Of a stretch of 64,000 nt of DNA, positions 47,793 through 58,224 are shown one piece after another (within the stretch, counting starts at the first letter, position 1; the number at the start of each line of letters is the position of its first letter). The notes under the pieces are model-generated. The model worked only from the letters and a program-made list of their open reading frames with translations, was not told the DNA's origin and did no database searches. The stretch is from Pyricularia pennisetigena. Its lineage: Eukaryota; Ascomycota; Sordariomycetes; Magnaporthales; Pyriculariaceae. A program made the translations under genes and the position numbers. The DNA lies in NCBI RefSeq assembly GCF_004337985.1, contig NW_021940920.1:79004-143003 (forward strand), given 5' to 3'.

Positions 47793-48542
47793 TCAGTGCT
47801 CTGAGCTGGTGGCGAAGCGGCCGACGGCCAGCGAGCCAAGGAAGACGCCAGCGAGGACTGCCAGGAAGTAGCCGACGTTCATTGTCATGACAGCCAACAT
47901 GCTGTAGGTCGATGATTGCTGGTTAGTAAACGTTCATAGCATATGGTGGTTGCCCAGTAACACAAGAGCTGGGATTGGTAGATATACGTACAGGAGGTAG
48001 CCAACGCCAGCGATGACTGTGTCCAGGATTGCACGAATCGGATCGACCGTGAACCTCCACGGCCTGGCGATGGACGTCTTCTTGGCAACGACCATGACCT
48101 GTTCCTCGCGTCCATTCTCCGAAAGCACCATGTGCTTGGCAAGCGAATCTTGGCTAGCACGCTCGGCCATTGGTTGCTTTCCGTTGACGACGACGTAGCG
48201 GCGGTTGAGCTCGGCATCGAGCCAACGCGCTTCCATCTTGGCCTTCAAGGCAAGCAGTCCGCGGAAGGTCATGGCCAGGAGGATAAGGAAGATGATGGTG
48301 CCGGCATATCCTGCGGTGTTCTTCGGGGTCCATGCCGTCGAGTAGAGAGGGGTCTGGGGGTCGTTCTGGAAGACGGACATCATCATCATCGTGCTGCCGC
48401 TGCTGGAGTCGCTGTGCGATGAGGAGTGACCGCTGGAATCGCTGGTCATGTTCATGCCGGCCATGCTGTCGGTGGCAGCGCCCGTGATGGCGCCCTGACT
48501 GGCAGCGCCGTGGTCTTCACCGCCGTGCCTTGGGAAGATCAT
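47793..48542 (-). CDS. Ctr-family copper transporter
   Basis: 219 residues from exons 48542-47992 and 47901-47793 (90-nt intron, donor GTACGT, branch TACTAACC). Ctr proteins form trimers that bring Cu(I) through plasma or vacuolar membranes. The N-terminal region is rich in His, Met and Ser (MAGMNM, MMMMSVFQND), as expected for copper capture. TM1 is about 77-100 (AGYAGTIIFLILLAMTFRG). The signature MxxxM of TM2 appears only after splicing: Met185 and Met189 in LMLAVMTMN. TM3 carries glycine-spaced packing (AGVFLGSLAVG). Length is in the Ctr2/Ctr3 range rather than that of the long yeast Ctr1, and there is no cysteine-rich tail, so plasma-membrane versus vacuolar location is open. ATG context AACCAAGATG is good. 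A repeated 14-mer upstream may be a copper-response site. Confidence 0.92.
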
Positions 48543-48800
48543 CTTGGTTGATTATGATATGAGTTTAACTTGTGTCCGAGTGATGAGCAGGATTTGTGAA
48601 TCGGATTGTTTGGCTGTCGCGACTAGCACACTAGCTGAGGATTGCAGATGGGGAGGGATAAAAGGGAGCGGGTGTAAGTTTGTCGGAAAGAACTAAACGT
48701 GAGCAGGGAGGATCTTCAGGTGTGGGATGAATCAGAGGTTATTGTATTGTGACTTTCGGGCAGGGTCGCAACTAGCTGTGGGGTGACCGGGGTGGTCGGT

Positions 48801-49066
48801 TGAGCAAGTTTGCGGTGGTTGGAGCGAAACAGCCTTCGTCGCGATCTTAGTCCGGGGTCCAAGGAAGGGGGGTTTGACTTTCTTCTTTTGGTAGCTTGGT
48901 TTCTGTTCACATTGTAGCTTAAAGATCGTCAATCGTAATTCGTAACAGACCCCAGTCTGGGCCTAGACTATTTGGAAGGCGAAAAGAAAGTTTTATACCC
49001 GTGATGGACGGCGCCTGGCTTGAAGAGAGAGAAATGAATGCCTGGCTAGAGTTGGGAATGTAGCCC

Positions 49067-49102
<36 letters not shown>

Positions 49103-49327
49103 CCTTCTGCGTGTTGGGATGGTAGGCATGGACGGACGGTTTAATTAAATTAATTGGAAGTACAAGGCGGGGGAAGGCCTGAGTGCAGGCAGCGTTGATC
49201 CAAGCAAGATACCCTACCTACCGGGCTTTGCGGGCATTGAACAAGGTACCTACATGTACACGACTAGGCTGAAAATATGTGCTCACCACGAGGCGAGGTG
49301 CAGACAGACACAGTGAGCAAGTTTGCG
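48801..49327 (-). promoter_or_regulatory. 14-bp direct repeat upstream of the Ctr gene, copper-response-like
   Basis: TGAGCAAGTTTGCG occurs twice, at 48801-48814 and 49314-49327, 259 and 772 bp upstream of the Ctr ATG. On the gene strand it reads CGCAAACTTGCTCA; CTTGCTCA is one base off the yeast Mac1 copper-response element TTTGCTCA, and TTTGCG on the other strand is a partial match. Function is inference. Confidence 0.3.
49068..49102. repeat. T35 homopolymer
   Basis: 35 consecutive T, between the two copies of the 14-bp repeat upstream of the Ctr gene. It could be a nucleosome-free promoter tract. Confidence 0.95.
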
Positions 49328-51631
49328 CTCGTCAAGCAAGAATGCGTGGCACCGCAAAACAAACCGCGGCTCGTCCATTCGAATTCCCGACCATCGTCGC
49401 CCTTGCATCTCACAACTCTTCAATTGAGCACAAACACAGCCACCATCACGGCGCTCCAAATCGCCGTTTGTGTAGCATTAAAATGATTCGGCAATCCTAT
49501 CAGGGAAGAAAGATAATTTTGGCGAGGAAAGAAATACAAACAAACAAACGCTATCTATCGTCTCACATCAACGAGCGAGGTTGCGCCAGCGCACATGCAC
49601 AACCTACCTTACCTACCTATCTACGGAGTACCGTACCTACAGTACAATGATTACCTTTTACCTAGGGCCACCAAAAAGTCACAAGGTCCTGGTCGCCGTT
49701 TCCTGATAGGCGGGTGGCACATATCAGAACAAGCATTGATGCCAAGCTTATTCCGAACGCATCTTTCCCCAGGCACCGCACCATGAGCGTGTGCCACAAT
49801 GCAGAGATCGGACCTTTCTGTTTTTATCCTCGCGGGTGGCGCACGGAGCTGTTGTCTTGAAACCTACACCAGTTGTGGACTCAAAGATTGCAAAGCAGCA
49901 ACATAGCAAACCAAATCAAAACCATCGTGGTAGAGTACTTTCCCTATCTGCACGCATCGCACGCATATTGACTACACTTATTTCATTGATTTCTCTTTTG
50001 TTGCTCTTGTAATTTCGAAAACAAAAAGCCACCTACTTCAAACGTTGACTGCAACCCCCATTACTTGGCCACGATGGCAAATCACAGCTACAGTACAGTA
50101 CATTCCAGACGGGCGTCTGGTTAGTTGCTCCTCGCAAGTCTGATGCACGTTTCCTCTCGTCTACCTTCAGCCCTTTTCGCCTCGAAGATTTCTTCAACAA
50201 CCCATGCTTGCGGGGCCCTTGACTGTCAAACCGCATACCCTTACCCTTTGTTGAATCTTTCCCTGCTGTTCCCCCCTAGATCACGTCGCCGATGAAACGA
50301 CTGCTACACAAGACCTGCCAATAAGATCCGGTATCATTCACCGACCGTCGGGACTTTCGTCCTTCCATAGTCTGTTTCGAAATCCGGCCGAACTGAGCAC
50401 TTGGTTTTTCGCCTCCTAGTGAACTTGTTTCTTTTACTCGATCATGCTAAATGCCGTTCGGGACATTATTCAGCTCGACTCGTTCGGTTTTACTATGTTT
50501 GTCAATTTGCGATGATCTTTTACATTCCCCGTAGCTCAGCATTGGGGGATCCTTTTCCAAGGTGTTTGCAGACCTTGAAGACTTCGACACACATCGTTCG
50601 CCCCTGCGGGTGGAGCACAAGGCCCAGAAGGGAAACTTTGTGCTGTTCTCGCAAGCTTCTACCAGACCAGTCTGGACCTGTTAGGGATTGCTTTGTAGCA
50701 AAGCAGGCATGCTCTTGTCTGAGTGTTATTGTTATCATTAAGGCCGCCAAATTTCTCTGAGCTTCAAATTGCCCTGTGCCTAAGACCATCACTCCATCTC
50801 ACGCCCGGGTAAATGAATGTTCCAAGACAATCCTGCGTTGTGACAGAAGCTACTATATGTATCAGTATCCGCAACTTCAAAGTCTTGGATGATTTTAGGT
50901 ACAAATGGTCGGGTTATAACCCTTCAGCAGACACAGCATATTCCTTGGGCCATCTCGCTTCCGTACAAAGACGTTTTGCAGCGTTGGAAAAGCATGTTGC
51001 GACGTTGCAAAGCTTTGCTATCAAGTGAAATTCACTATTGGCATCAAAACCTTGAATAGCTACTGAACGCATCTCATCACATGCGCAGCAAATCAAGCAC
51101 TTTTCCGGTTCTGTTTGTGTAGCCCTGTTCCATCAAACGCCTGCCTCTTTGACGCAAATTGAACTTGGCCATGTCAGTGCTTCACTCTTACTTACCCTTA
51201 AAATTAAACTCTGAAGCTTCCTCGAACGAAGCAGCAATGATGCTGTCTCAGTCAAATGACAATGTGTGATCATTTTGTCCCTATTTTCACGAACCACAAG
51301 CTTTATTGTTCTGATCGACTAGAACTATGTTACTCACTTGGGTCATTGACACTTGCATTTCACCAACTATTGGCGTTGCTGGATAAGAATACCAGCAGTT
51401 GTGAACAAGAGGAGCTCTTCGGGGTGAATTTTGTCCACTCTTTACTCGACTCTCATGCATACATGGGGATCAAAAGGGAGAGCCTGGGCAGCAAAGAAAT
51501 ATAGAGAAATGCTCACACAATAAATTTAGCCAGGATCTTCTTATATTGCTGCCCACTATCTTTAGCATAGATTCTGCAGCTGACTAACACGGTACTGCCC
51601 GTTCTAGACTGATGCATAGCCGGCCTTCCTG

Positions 51632-51700
51632 GGTATCTAAAGAGTAGGTTGGTCACAAACCTCCCGCTCGAGTGCCGCTGGTTCGATTCCCGTATGGACC
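51632..51700 (+). pseudogene. tRNA-like remnant with a perfect B box
   Basis: GGTTCGATTCC at 51680-51690 is an exact Pol III B box (GGTTCGANTCC). An A-box-like AAAGAGTAGG ends 31 nt before it, the normal spacing. The possible acceptor stem (51632-51638 with 51694-51700) pairs at 5 of 7 positions, and the T stem has one mismatch. Only about 13 nt lie between the possible D stem and the T stem, too few for an anticodon arm plus variable loop. So it is not a working tRNA; it could be a broken tRNA gene or the head of a tRNA-derived SINE. Confidence 0.3.
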
Positions 51701-53054
51701 CATCTATGCCCCGAATCTTTTATTACTCTTCTCCTTTTCTCCTCCGCCCCGCCCCTTCCCCGTTCCATGTATGCATGTTCGCACGCAATCCTGCTATCCT
51801 CTCGGGCCAGAGAACGATACGCACAAATCAAATCTATCTAGTCTAAAGTCTAGTGCTTATGCTCATCACTGACTGTCATGACGGCTGGAGGGGCGTGGGA
51901 ATCTAAAGGTTGTCATGGCCAAGACCAAGCTGAACAGGGTTGATATATTGTTACCAAATATTGCTCATCGCCCATTTTTCATTGATAAGAATTGAGAAGA
52001 GTATTATCGTCCAAGGGCCTTGTATGTCTTGGCCCCCAAGCTCCGCCCAAATTGGAGTAGTCCAAGTCCACAACCCTGCTCCGAGTGTTTTTCAGCTCGA
52101 CATTACAGCCCGGCCGCAAGATAAGCGATCGCCGACTACAGCATCGGGTTATTCCGTTGTTGCAATCTATTGCCTTGGCGAATTGGTCATGGACTTCTGG
52201 TTGAGCATCATCGAATCGCACCCTACCTACCCCTCCCGAACCATCAATATCCCGACAACCAGGTTCACGATCCTTCGGAGAGAGGGGAAATGAGATCGGC
52301 AGGCAGCTTGCAGGTCGGCATGATCAATGATTCCATGGATTGATTGTATGTGCCGACCATTCAATAAAGTACTGAAACAGATATAGGGGGAAGAGGAAGA
52401 GTATACCACAGGCAAAGGCGAAAGAGAATAGACCACTCACACTTAGATGAAAGAAGTGCAGTGGGTGCAAGTACGGACAGAGGACCGAAAACGGGTTGAG
52501 AAGTCAGATGGGCAGATATTTTTTATACAAATAGGTACAAATGTTATGTTTGATGGTAAACATCCCAGCATGCGCCTCAATGGCCATATTACCCTTTGCT
52601 TTCAAGTTTGAACTTGACCTAACTTTTCTGAATTCCTCACGCAGCGATCAGCTTCAGTACTCGACAAATGTTACAAAATCCAGACCGAGACAAGGGGAAG
52701 TGGAAGCCAAAGGCCTCGAGCTGTGATCAGGTGAAAGTTCAACTTGTTCCGCACATTGTGGCTAGGAAGTCAAGCATTATTTTTTTTTTTTTTTTGGAAA
52801 TCATCATGGAAATTGAAGCAGAGAAAAAAAAGGCAGCAAGAGGAAAATGACGTACTTGTGCGTTCGAGGCTCTTGCGGAAAAAAACAATACGCGCACGAA
52901 ACGCCCTGCCTATAAAATCACATTTGCTTGCTGTAATATGATCATCGAATTCGGATTCGTGCACAAGGGTATCGTGCAAAGACAGCCAGAGATACAGGCG
53001 CGCAGCAAAGTCTTGCGCCTATATCCCTGTTTTGCCATAGTATTCACGATACAT

Positions 53055-54864
53055 CTAGGCCTTGTAGGGCTTAGGAGTGATCATGAGCTCAGGCTTGACC
53101 AGGGTGTCAAACTCTTCCTCAGTCAGAGCATTGAGCTCGAGGGCGCTCTGCTTCAGTGTCAGACCCTTCTTGTGGGCGTTCTTTGCTACCTTGCTAGCCA
53201 TGTCGTAGCCAATCTTGGGGTTGAGGCAGGTGACAAGCATGAGACTGCGGTGTGCAGACTCAGTTAGTACATCTAATATCAGGCTCTAGTGAACATGAAA
53301 CCACAAAGGTCTCGGTGATAGAAACTTACGACTCCTTCATGATGCTTGCAATCTTCTCCTCGTTGGCCTTGAGACCCTCGACGAGGTGTTTCTCAAACGA
53401 CCGCATGCCGTCCGACAAAAGCCTGACGCTGTGCAAAACGTTACGGATGATGAGGGGCTTGTAGACGTTGAGCTCGAACTGGCCGTTCATGCCACCAATG
53501 GTGGCAGCCACGTGGTTGCCCATGACCTGCGCGCAAACCATGGTCAAAGCCTCGCACTGGGTCGGGTTGACCTTGCCAGGCATGATGCTGCTGCCCGGCT
53601 CGTTCTCGGGCAGGATCAGCTCGCCCAGGCCGCAGCGGGGGCCGCTGCCGAGGTAGCGGATGTCCTGAGCAATCTTGGTCAGCGAGGTAGCGAGCGTGTT
53701 GAGAGCGCCCGAGGCGTGCACCAGCGCGTCGTGCGCAGCAAGGGCCTCGAACTTGTTGGGCGCCGTCTTGAACTCGGTGCCAGTCATGCGGCTGACCTCC
53801 TCGGCGATGCCCTCAGCGAAGCCCTCGAAGGTGTTGATGCCGGTGCCGACAGCGGTGCCGCCCTGGGCGAGCAGCCTCAGGTCCGGCAGGGTGGCCTCGA
53901 CCCGCTTGATGCCAAAGTCAAGCTGGGCGACGTAGCCGGAGAACTCCTGGGCCAGGGTCAGAGGCGTGGCGTCCTGGAGATGTGTGCGGCCGATCTTGAT
54001 GATCTTCTTGGCCTCGAACTCGTCCACCTTGGCCTGCAGGGCGTCACGTAGGCTGCGCAGGGAAGGGAGCAGCTCACCCTCGATCTCGAGGACAGCGGCG
54101 ATGTGCATGACGGTGGGGAAGGTGTCATTGGAGGAGGCGCTGCGGTTGACGTGGTCGTTAGGGTGGACGGGCGTCTTGCTGCCCTTCTTGCCGCCCAGGA
54201 TCTCGATGGCTCGGTTCGAGATGACCTCGTTTGCGTTCATGTTGGACTGGGTGCCAGAGCCGGTCTGCCAGACGACCAAGGGGAAGTGGTCGAGCAGCTT
54301 AAGGTCGGCGACCTCCTCGGCCGCCCGCTGGATGGCCTTGCCGATGGTGGGGTCTGCGCATCAAAAAGGAAAGGGACTCGTGTGAGCAATGGCAACCAAG
54401 CAAGAGAGGTGGGGGCGGGCAATAGCATGAGGCATACCAAGGCCATATTTCATGTTCACCGTGGCGGCGGCGCCCTTGAGGATACCTAGAGCCTTCACAA
54501 TGGGCGGCGGCATGCGATCCTGAGGCTGGTTGATATCGAAGTTGCCGAGCGAGCGCTGGGTCTGGGCGCCCCAGTACTTGTCGGCAGGCACCTGAACCTC
54601 GCCAAAGGCATCGGTCTCAGCCCTAGTGCTCGCGGACATGGTGACTGGTGTGGAGTGGAACAGCCTGGAGCTGCAGGATGTATGCGTCTGGGCGTTGCGG
54701 AATGGTGAAGATGCGATGACGGTACGGCGAGGGGAGCTTGTCAATCTGCTGGAGCTGCTCAATGCCCTCCTCGTTGCAGCCGCGGAGGGGTTAATCGAAG
54801 CACCTAACCTCGGCCCACATGTCTGAAAAGACCTGGCCGCAGCCACCTGCACCTGTCGCATCAT
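53055..54864 (-). CDS. FUM1: Fumarate hydratase, class II
   Basis: 546 residues from exons 54864-54438, 54353-53330 and 53244-53055 (introns 84 and 85 nt; donors GTATGC and GTAAGT, phases 1 and 2). It interconverts fumarate and malate in the TCA cycle. Residues 1-75 are rich in Arg, Ser and Ala with almost no acids ([22 protein letters not shown]), a typical mitochondrial presequence. Met76 (ATG at 54639) starts the mature-like [15 protein letters not shown], so initiation there would give a cytosolic form. Family signatures: [60 protein letters not shown] and the fumarase/aspartase loop [11 protein letters not shown] (396-406). The last exon encodes the small C-terminal domain ([11 protein letters not shown]). 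All catalytic regions are intact. Confidence 0.97.
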
Positions 54865-55370
54865 CCTTGGGGTCCGGTCTGTTCTGCGGTTGGCTTAGGT
54901 AAAGGGATTTCGTTTGGTATGCGATGCACTTCGGCTAGAGTACGCTTTAAAAATTAAGATGGACCCTTTTTTTTTTTTTGTTTAAAGAGTCCTGGAGAAG
55001 TCTTGCTATAAAAAGTTGCCCAAGCCTCTGGCTCCGTGCAAGCTAACAAAAGATTCGAATTGGTGTTGCTGTTTTCCAATTTGCTAGAGGAAGAGGAAGG
55101 AGATTGTACAAAGTGTTCGGGAAATCACCCGGCAAAATTTGCACCCAGCAAATTCCAACCCAGCTTCGAAAACTTGCGAACAGACCAAGACGCCAACCCC
55201 GGTCCCGGCTACTCCCGATCTGGGGGCCGCATGTGTGGGGGTTTCTGTTCAGCGGCCGAACAAAGGTGTGCGCGAATAATCCGAATCCAAAATCCGGGCT
55301 GCGCAGGGCTTGAAATACAACCATCTCGAGGTACCCAACTTGCCAATCAACCCCTTGTGATGGAAAAGAC

Positions 55371-55428
55371 CTGTTGTTGTTGTTGTTGTTGTTGTTGTTG
55401 TCATTATTATTGTTATTATTGTTATTAT
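55371..55428. repeat. (GTT)n-(ATT)n compound microsatellite
   Basis: About ten GTT units followed by ATT/GTT units. It sits 35 nt before the A41 run. Confidence 0.9.
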
Positions 55429-55462
55429 GCAAGTTCAGCAAGGCTTTCCGCAGGATGACGAG

Positions 55463-55503
<41 letters not shown>
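55463..55503. repeat. A41 homopolymer
   Basis: 41 consecutive A, flanked by GGATGACGAG and GGTAGGGAGG. Confidence 0.95.
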
Positions 55504-55505
<2 letters not shown>

Positions 55506-56737
55506 TAGGGAGGCATTGGGAGGGTGCTTCAAACCCGCACACGCCCCCCACTGCTCAACAAAGGAAGAAATGAGACACACATACATACAGACACACAAAT
55601 GGTCACCGCAAAACCTCGAGCCGCGTGATGGGCATAGCGATCAAAAAAAGTGAACAAAAATCCTGCTTTTTCTCGGGGTGTTATCCAGGAGCGGAAGAGC
55701 AGCATTGCGGCCCAATGCCAGCGCTCACAGGTGAAAGCCATGACCATGTAAATCTTCTTTCCCTGTTGCTTTTGTTTGTGTCAGCAAGCCATGTGGTGCA
55801 GAAAAGGGGCTTGTAAGCCTAGACCTAGCACTTGTGGCAAAGCACAGCTTGCCGCTGCGGGTGTGTGAAATGGCATCTGATAAAGGTCAATGTTGATTTT
55901 TTGTACATCGAGATACCAGTAGTGGGCTACCCTTTCGCTGAATGGAACATGTGTGTACTGGCCCCGGAGGGTCAAGCTACAAGTGTGATTGTGTGCCGTG
56001 ATGTGCGTACGCAACCAAGCCTAGAAGTGACATATTTGCTGTAGACTCTGCCCAAGTGGCCAAGGAGGTAGGTTTAGCTTTTCTTTTTGTCTTCCCTTGA
56101 CGCATAAGTCCAAAAGTCTATTCACCGCATTCGAATTCTGATCAATGTTTTGACAGCGCCTTGATATAGTAGATAGATCTTCTGCAGCCTGTCTTGATCC
56201 TCTAGGTCCCAGATAGCGAATAAAAGTGACATATTAGCTAAATGCCAAGGGGCGAGCCTGTGGCATATGAACGTCGATAGATAGCATATAATGGGACCAA
56301 AAATATGATCTAGCATAACAGGATAATCATCCAGAAACAAGAAAAACTGAATGATGAACAATAGACTGATTGGAGGGTATCTCGAGAGAACGTGAAGCAG
56401 CAGAGCTGCCGAGCAACTTTGGGGTCAAAACAAGGCAAAAAGGCCGCGGTCCCGACGACCCGATCCTGTAGCAGCTCGTACTGCGTCAACAGATCCAAGA
56501 GTGAAAATGCAAGAAAAAAGAATAGCAAAAATATAAAAAGAGAAATGGATCAGAAAAACAAAACAGATCACAGACCATATGATGAAAGAAACCCAACCCG
56601 GTATGAATCCCTAGCAAGACACTTGCCTTTCTTTCCCTGATCACCAAATGCCCATGCTTTTTAAGGCAACCCAGAACGCCCACAATGATTGCAGCCAAAA
56701 ACTATGAAAGAAAAAAAAACTTTGCAAAACCCAAAAC

Positions 56738-57991
56738 TCACTCGGTCTTGATAAAAGACTCATGCTTGATGTAGGCATCCTGCTTCATGTACGGGTAGTC
56801 GCCTTTCAAGCTGTATACCGGCGGGGCTATCGAGTGCGGCGACAGCTCAGTACTAACGCTCCTCGACTCCGAGTTCCGCTTGGATTGGGAGGGTGACTTT
56901 TCCTCGTTGTTGCTCTTGTTCTCTGGCTCTGCCTCGCAGCCTTTCACAAGTCGATGCCGCTAAAAATCAAGACAAAAGAGAAAAAAAAATCAGCCTGGCT
57001 CGAGTTTTTGCAGATAATGTGGGTAGACTCTAGAGAGTTTGTGCACCCGCCCGGGGAGGTATATGCAAAACAAGGAGCCAAAACTAACCTTGAGCGCGTC
57101 TTTCCTGGAAAAGGCCTTGTCGCATGATTTGCAAGGAAAAGGCTTGACTGATAAGTGGATGCGCGTGTGACGCTTGAGGTCATGGTTCCGGTTGAACGCT
57201 ACCGAGCATGTACTGCACTTGAAAGGCCGCGCGGAGTTTGACTTGTCAGAAGGCGGGTGGGGATAGATTGCATGCTGCGGCGAAAACCCAGGATGGTAAA
57301 CCATGTGACCCATCATCGAGGATGCACCATATGTATGGCCCGCGGCCGGCGTCATCATCTGCGGTTGGTAGTGGTACTGGTTCTGCGAGGGTTGGGCAGG
57401 CCCTCGTGAGTATGTATAATTCGGCGCCATTGGAGATGGCGACAACAGGTGTGATTGAGCCGCCGGTAAAACTGACGGGCCTCGTGAGATTTCGGACGCA
57501 GACGGTGGCGAGCGCAGTGAAGATGTTGGGGCGTGGCTGTTTGGGAAATTGGAATTTCCCGAATATGAAGATGCATGGCTGCCGTTGTAGGAAGAATAAC
57601 TCGGCTGGCGGTAGGTCTCTGGCGATGAGCTGTGGGGGGTCTCGGATACCTGAGAAACGGCGGCATGGTGGTTTAAAGATGACTGGTTTTGCGGCAAGGG
57701 CGTGGTGAGTTGAGGAGACAGGTGTGACAAGGTCGGCAGCGGCGGCAGGTGAGAGTTTGAGGTTGGCATGGTTGATGGCAACTGTGATGCTAGTGATTGT
57801 TGGTTTGATCCCATGCTGCTGCTGTCTCCTCCGCCGTTGGAAGAGAGCATAGACGAGATACCTCCATGCATTCCGTACGGCGCCGAGGAAAGAGGAACCC
57901 CCGCGTCTTCTCCGGTACTCCTGCTGGCGCCGGAGGGAATAGAGTAGTAGTTTGGCTGGGCCCGGTGGCCCTGGTATGTTGACTGCTGCAT
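56738..57991 (-). CDS. C2H2 zinc-finger transcription factor
   Basis: 374 residues from exons 57991-57089 and 56959-56738 (129-nt intron, donor GTTAGT). The frame runs upstream to 58027 but only with GTG; the ATG at 57991 has a good context (ACCCAAATG) and follows a TATA box by about 135 bp. Residues 1-250 are Ser/Pro/Gln-rich and look disordered. Two fingers follow. Finger 1 is 259-279 (C-x2-C-x12-H-x3-H: FKCSTCSVAFNRNHDLKRHT). Finger 2 starts at 287 and is split by the intron, reading C-x2-C-x12-H-x5-C (KDALK joined to RHRLVKGC), so the last ligand is Cys309, not His. The finger pair ends with a 65-residue tail rich in Ser and Lys ending in YIKHESFIKTE. I recognise it as a DNA-binding regulator but cannot name it. 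Targets are unknown. Confidence 0.88.
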
Positions 57992-58122
57992 TTGGGTTAA
58001 AAGATATGGCGAGACCACTTCAGACACAACGGTCCCAGACAGAAGCCAGGGCGTCGCGACGGTGGATGTGGAGAACCAGTTGGTGCGAGGCGTGGGACGA
58101 GGCGGAAAAGAGGCGGCAGCCT

Positions 58123-58131
58123 CCTTATATA
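58123..58131 (-). promoter_or_regulatory. TATA box of the zinc-finger gene
   Basis: TATATAAGG on the minus strand, about 135 bp upstream of the ATG at 57991, a normal distance for a fungal gene with a 5' UTR near 100 nt. It also argues that the coding region does not extend further upstream. Confidence 0.55.
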
Positions 58132-58193
58132 CGGTTGGACGTTGCTGTCAGCAAGACTCTGGACCTGATAGCCCTTGGGGATAGTATCCAGCA

Positions 58194-58224
58194 ATGATGA
58201 TGATGATGATGATGATGGTGATGG
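58194..58224. repeat. ATG-triplet microsatellite
   Basis: About ten ATG/GAT units, roughly 200 bp upstream of the zinc-finger start and just outside its TATA box. Confidence 0.85.

Larger units (their letters stand above)
48543..53054. other. Intergenic: Ctr promoter and 3' side of fumarase
   Basis: 4.5 kb. It holds a 14-bp direct repeat (48801-48814 and 49314-49327), T35 at 49068-49102, a tRNA-like remnant at about 51632-51700 and T15 near 52781. Other frames start at non-ATG codons or lack protein character. No further gene seen. Confidence 0.55.
54865..56737. other. Intergenic: fumarase promoter and zinc-finger 3' region
   Basis: 1.9 kb with T13 at 54967-54979, a GTT/ATT microsatellite at 55371-55428 and A41 at 55463-55503. 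No frame of interest. The first few hundred bases should be the fumarase promoter. Confidence 0.5.

Noticed and set aside
53386..54051. 221-codon plus-strand frame
   Set aside because: Antisense to the conserved fumarase exon; Leu/Val/Glu-rich composition is the usual shadow of a GC-rich gene.
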